Assembly: GCA_041744755.1 (NCBI GenBank)
Contig: JBGTKC010000154.1
Span: forward strand, 1-29,780
Source of the DNA: CALDTK01 sp041744755
GTDB lineage: Bacteria > Bacteroidota > Bacteroidia > Chitinophagales > Saprospiraceae
Direction of reading: 5' to 3'
Length of the DNA: 29,780 nucleotides
The translations under genes and the position numbers were made by a program. Numbering within the stretch: the stretch's first letter is position 1; every line of letters begins with the position of its first letter. The notes under the pieces were generated by a model. The model was not told the DNA's origin. It ran no database searches and was given only the letters and a program-made list of their open reading frames with translations. Positions 29,540-29,780 of this stretch are shown one piece after another.

Positions 29540-29780
29540 AAGCTATCGGGCGATTAGTACTACTCGGCTGCGCGTGTTACCACGCTTCGACCTGTAGCCT
29601 ATCGACGTGGTCGTCTCCCACGGCCCTACATGCTCTACAGCAATGGAGCACTCATCTTGTGGCCGGCTTCGCGCTTAGATGCCTTCAGCGCTTATCCGTC
29701 CCGCACATAGCTACCCGGCGGTGCAGCTGGCGCCACAACCGGTACACTAGCGGTGCGTCCGACCCGGTCCTCTCGTACTA
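29540..29780 (-). rRNA. rrl: 23S ribosomal RNA, 3' end (partial)
   Basis: The last ~240 bases of 23S rRNA read on the minus strand from the right window edge, starting with TAGTACGAGAGGACCGGG, the sarcin-ricin loop region, and ending near AATCGCCCGATAGCTTCC. The gene continues past the window. The ~165-base spacer to the 5S gene holds no tRNA. Order and strand fit a standard 16S-23S-5S operon. Confidence 0.96.

Overview
The window looks like chromosomal DNA of a high-GC member of the Bacteroidota, most plausibly a Saprospiria/Lewinella-type bacterium. Three things support this. A very large secreted protein ends in a gliding-motility-associated (CHU_C, type B) type IX secretion sorting domain. 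Several intergenic regions carry Bacteroidota-type -7 promoter boxes (TAnnTTTG or close variants). The outer-membrane PD40/OmpA protein and the XRE-S24 regulator remnant also fit. The genus is an inference from style, not from a search.

Layout. 1-2022: 3' end of murQ, an isochorismatase-fold protein lacking its catalytic Cys, and an orphan NarL-type response regulator. 2085-5193: a PD40-OmpA-SPOR envelope protein divergent from a two-domain ribonuclease HI. 5212-7301: a minus-strand operon of a methylmalonyl-CoA mutase small-subunit-like protein, ruvX and def. 7363-9902: a plus-strand run of cysteine desulfurase, an IscA-type Fe-S carrier and a family 9 glycosyltransferase. 9916-12075: a DUF1415 protein, a small KWK-containing protein of unknown function, a 52-residue membrane protein and a YihY/BrkB membrane protein. 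12350-13014: a broken XRE/S24 phage-repressor-like regulator. 13043-15505: topoisomerase IB behind a polysaccharide-deacetylase-like protein. 15588-17382: an outer-membrane protein and lipA. 17421-19702: dprA translationally coupled to an alkaline phosphatase. 19778-24595: the 1605-residue T9SS cargo. 24809-28526: an esterase, an M17 aminopeptidase and an ATP-grasp protein. 28579-29780: a small membrane protein, then the 3' end of a minus-strand rRNA operon (terminator, 5S, end of 23S).

Most genes are ordinary housekeeping or envelope genes. The striking signal is not a gene but a dispersed 15-base word, GGCTTTCGCCAAAAC. Its 14-base core GCTTTCGCCAAAAC occurs 10 times exactly and at least 5 more times with one mismatch. 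Copies lie on both strands, inside unrelated genes in five of the six possible reading frames, and once between two convergent genes. This is the behaviour of a selected DNA word such as a DNA-uptake sequence or a chromosome-wide protein-binding site, not of a protein motif. I know of no such word described for this phylum. The window also encodes DprA, which processes incoming DNA, but DprA is widespread and does not by itself prove competence.
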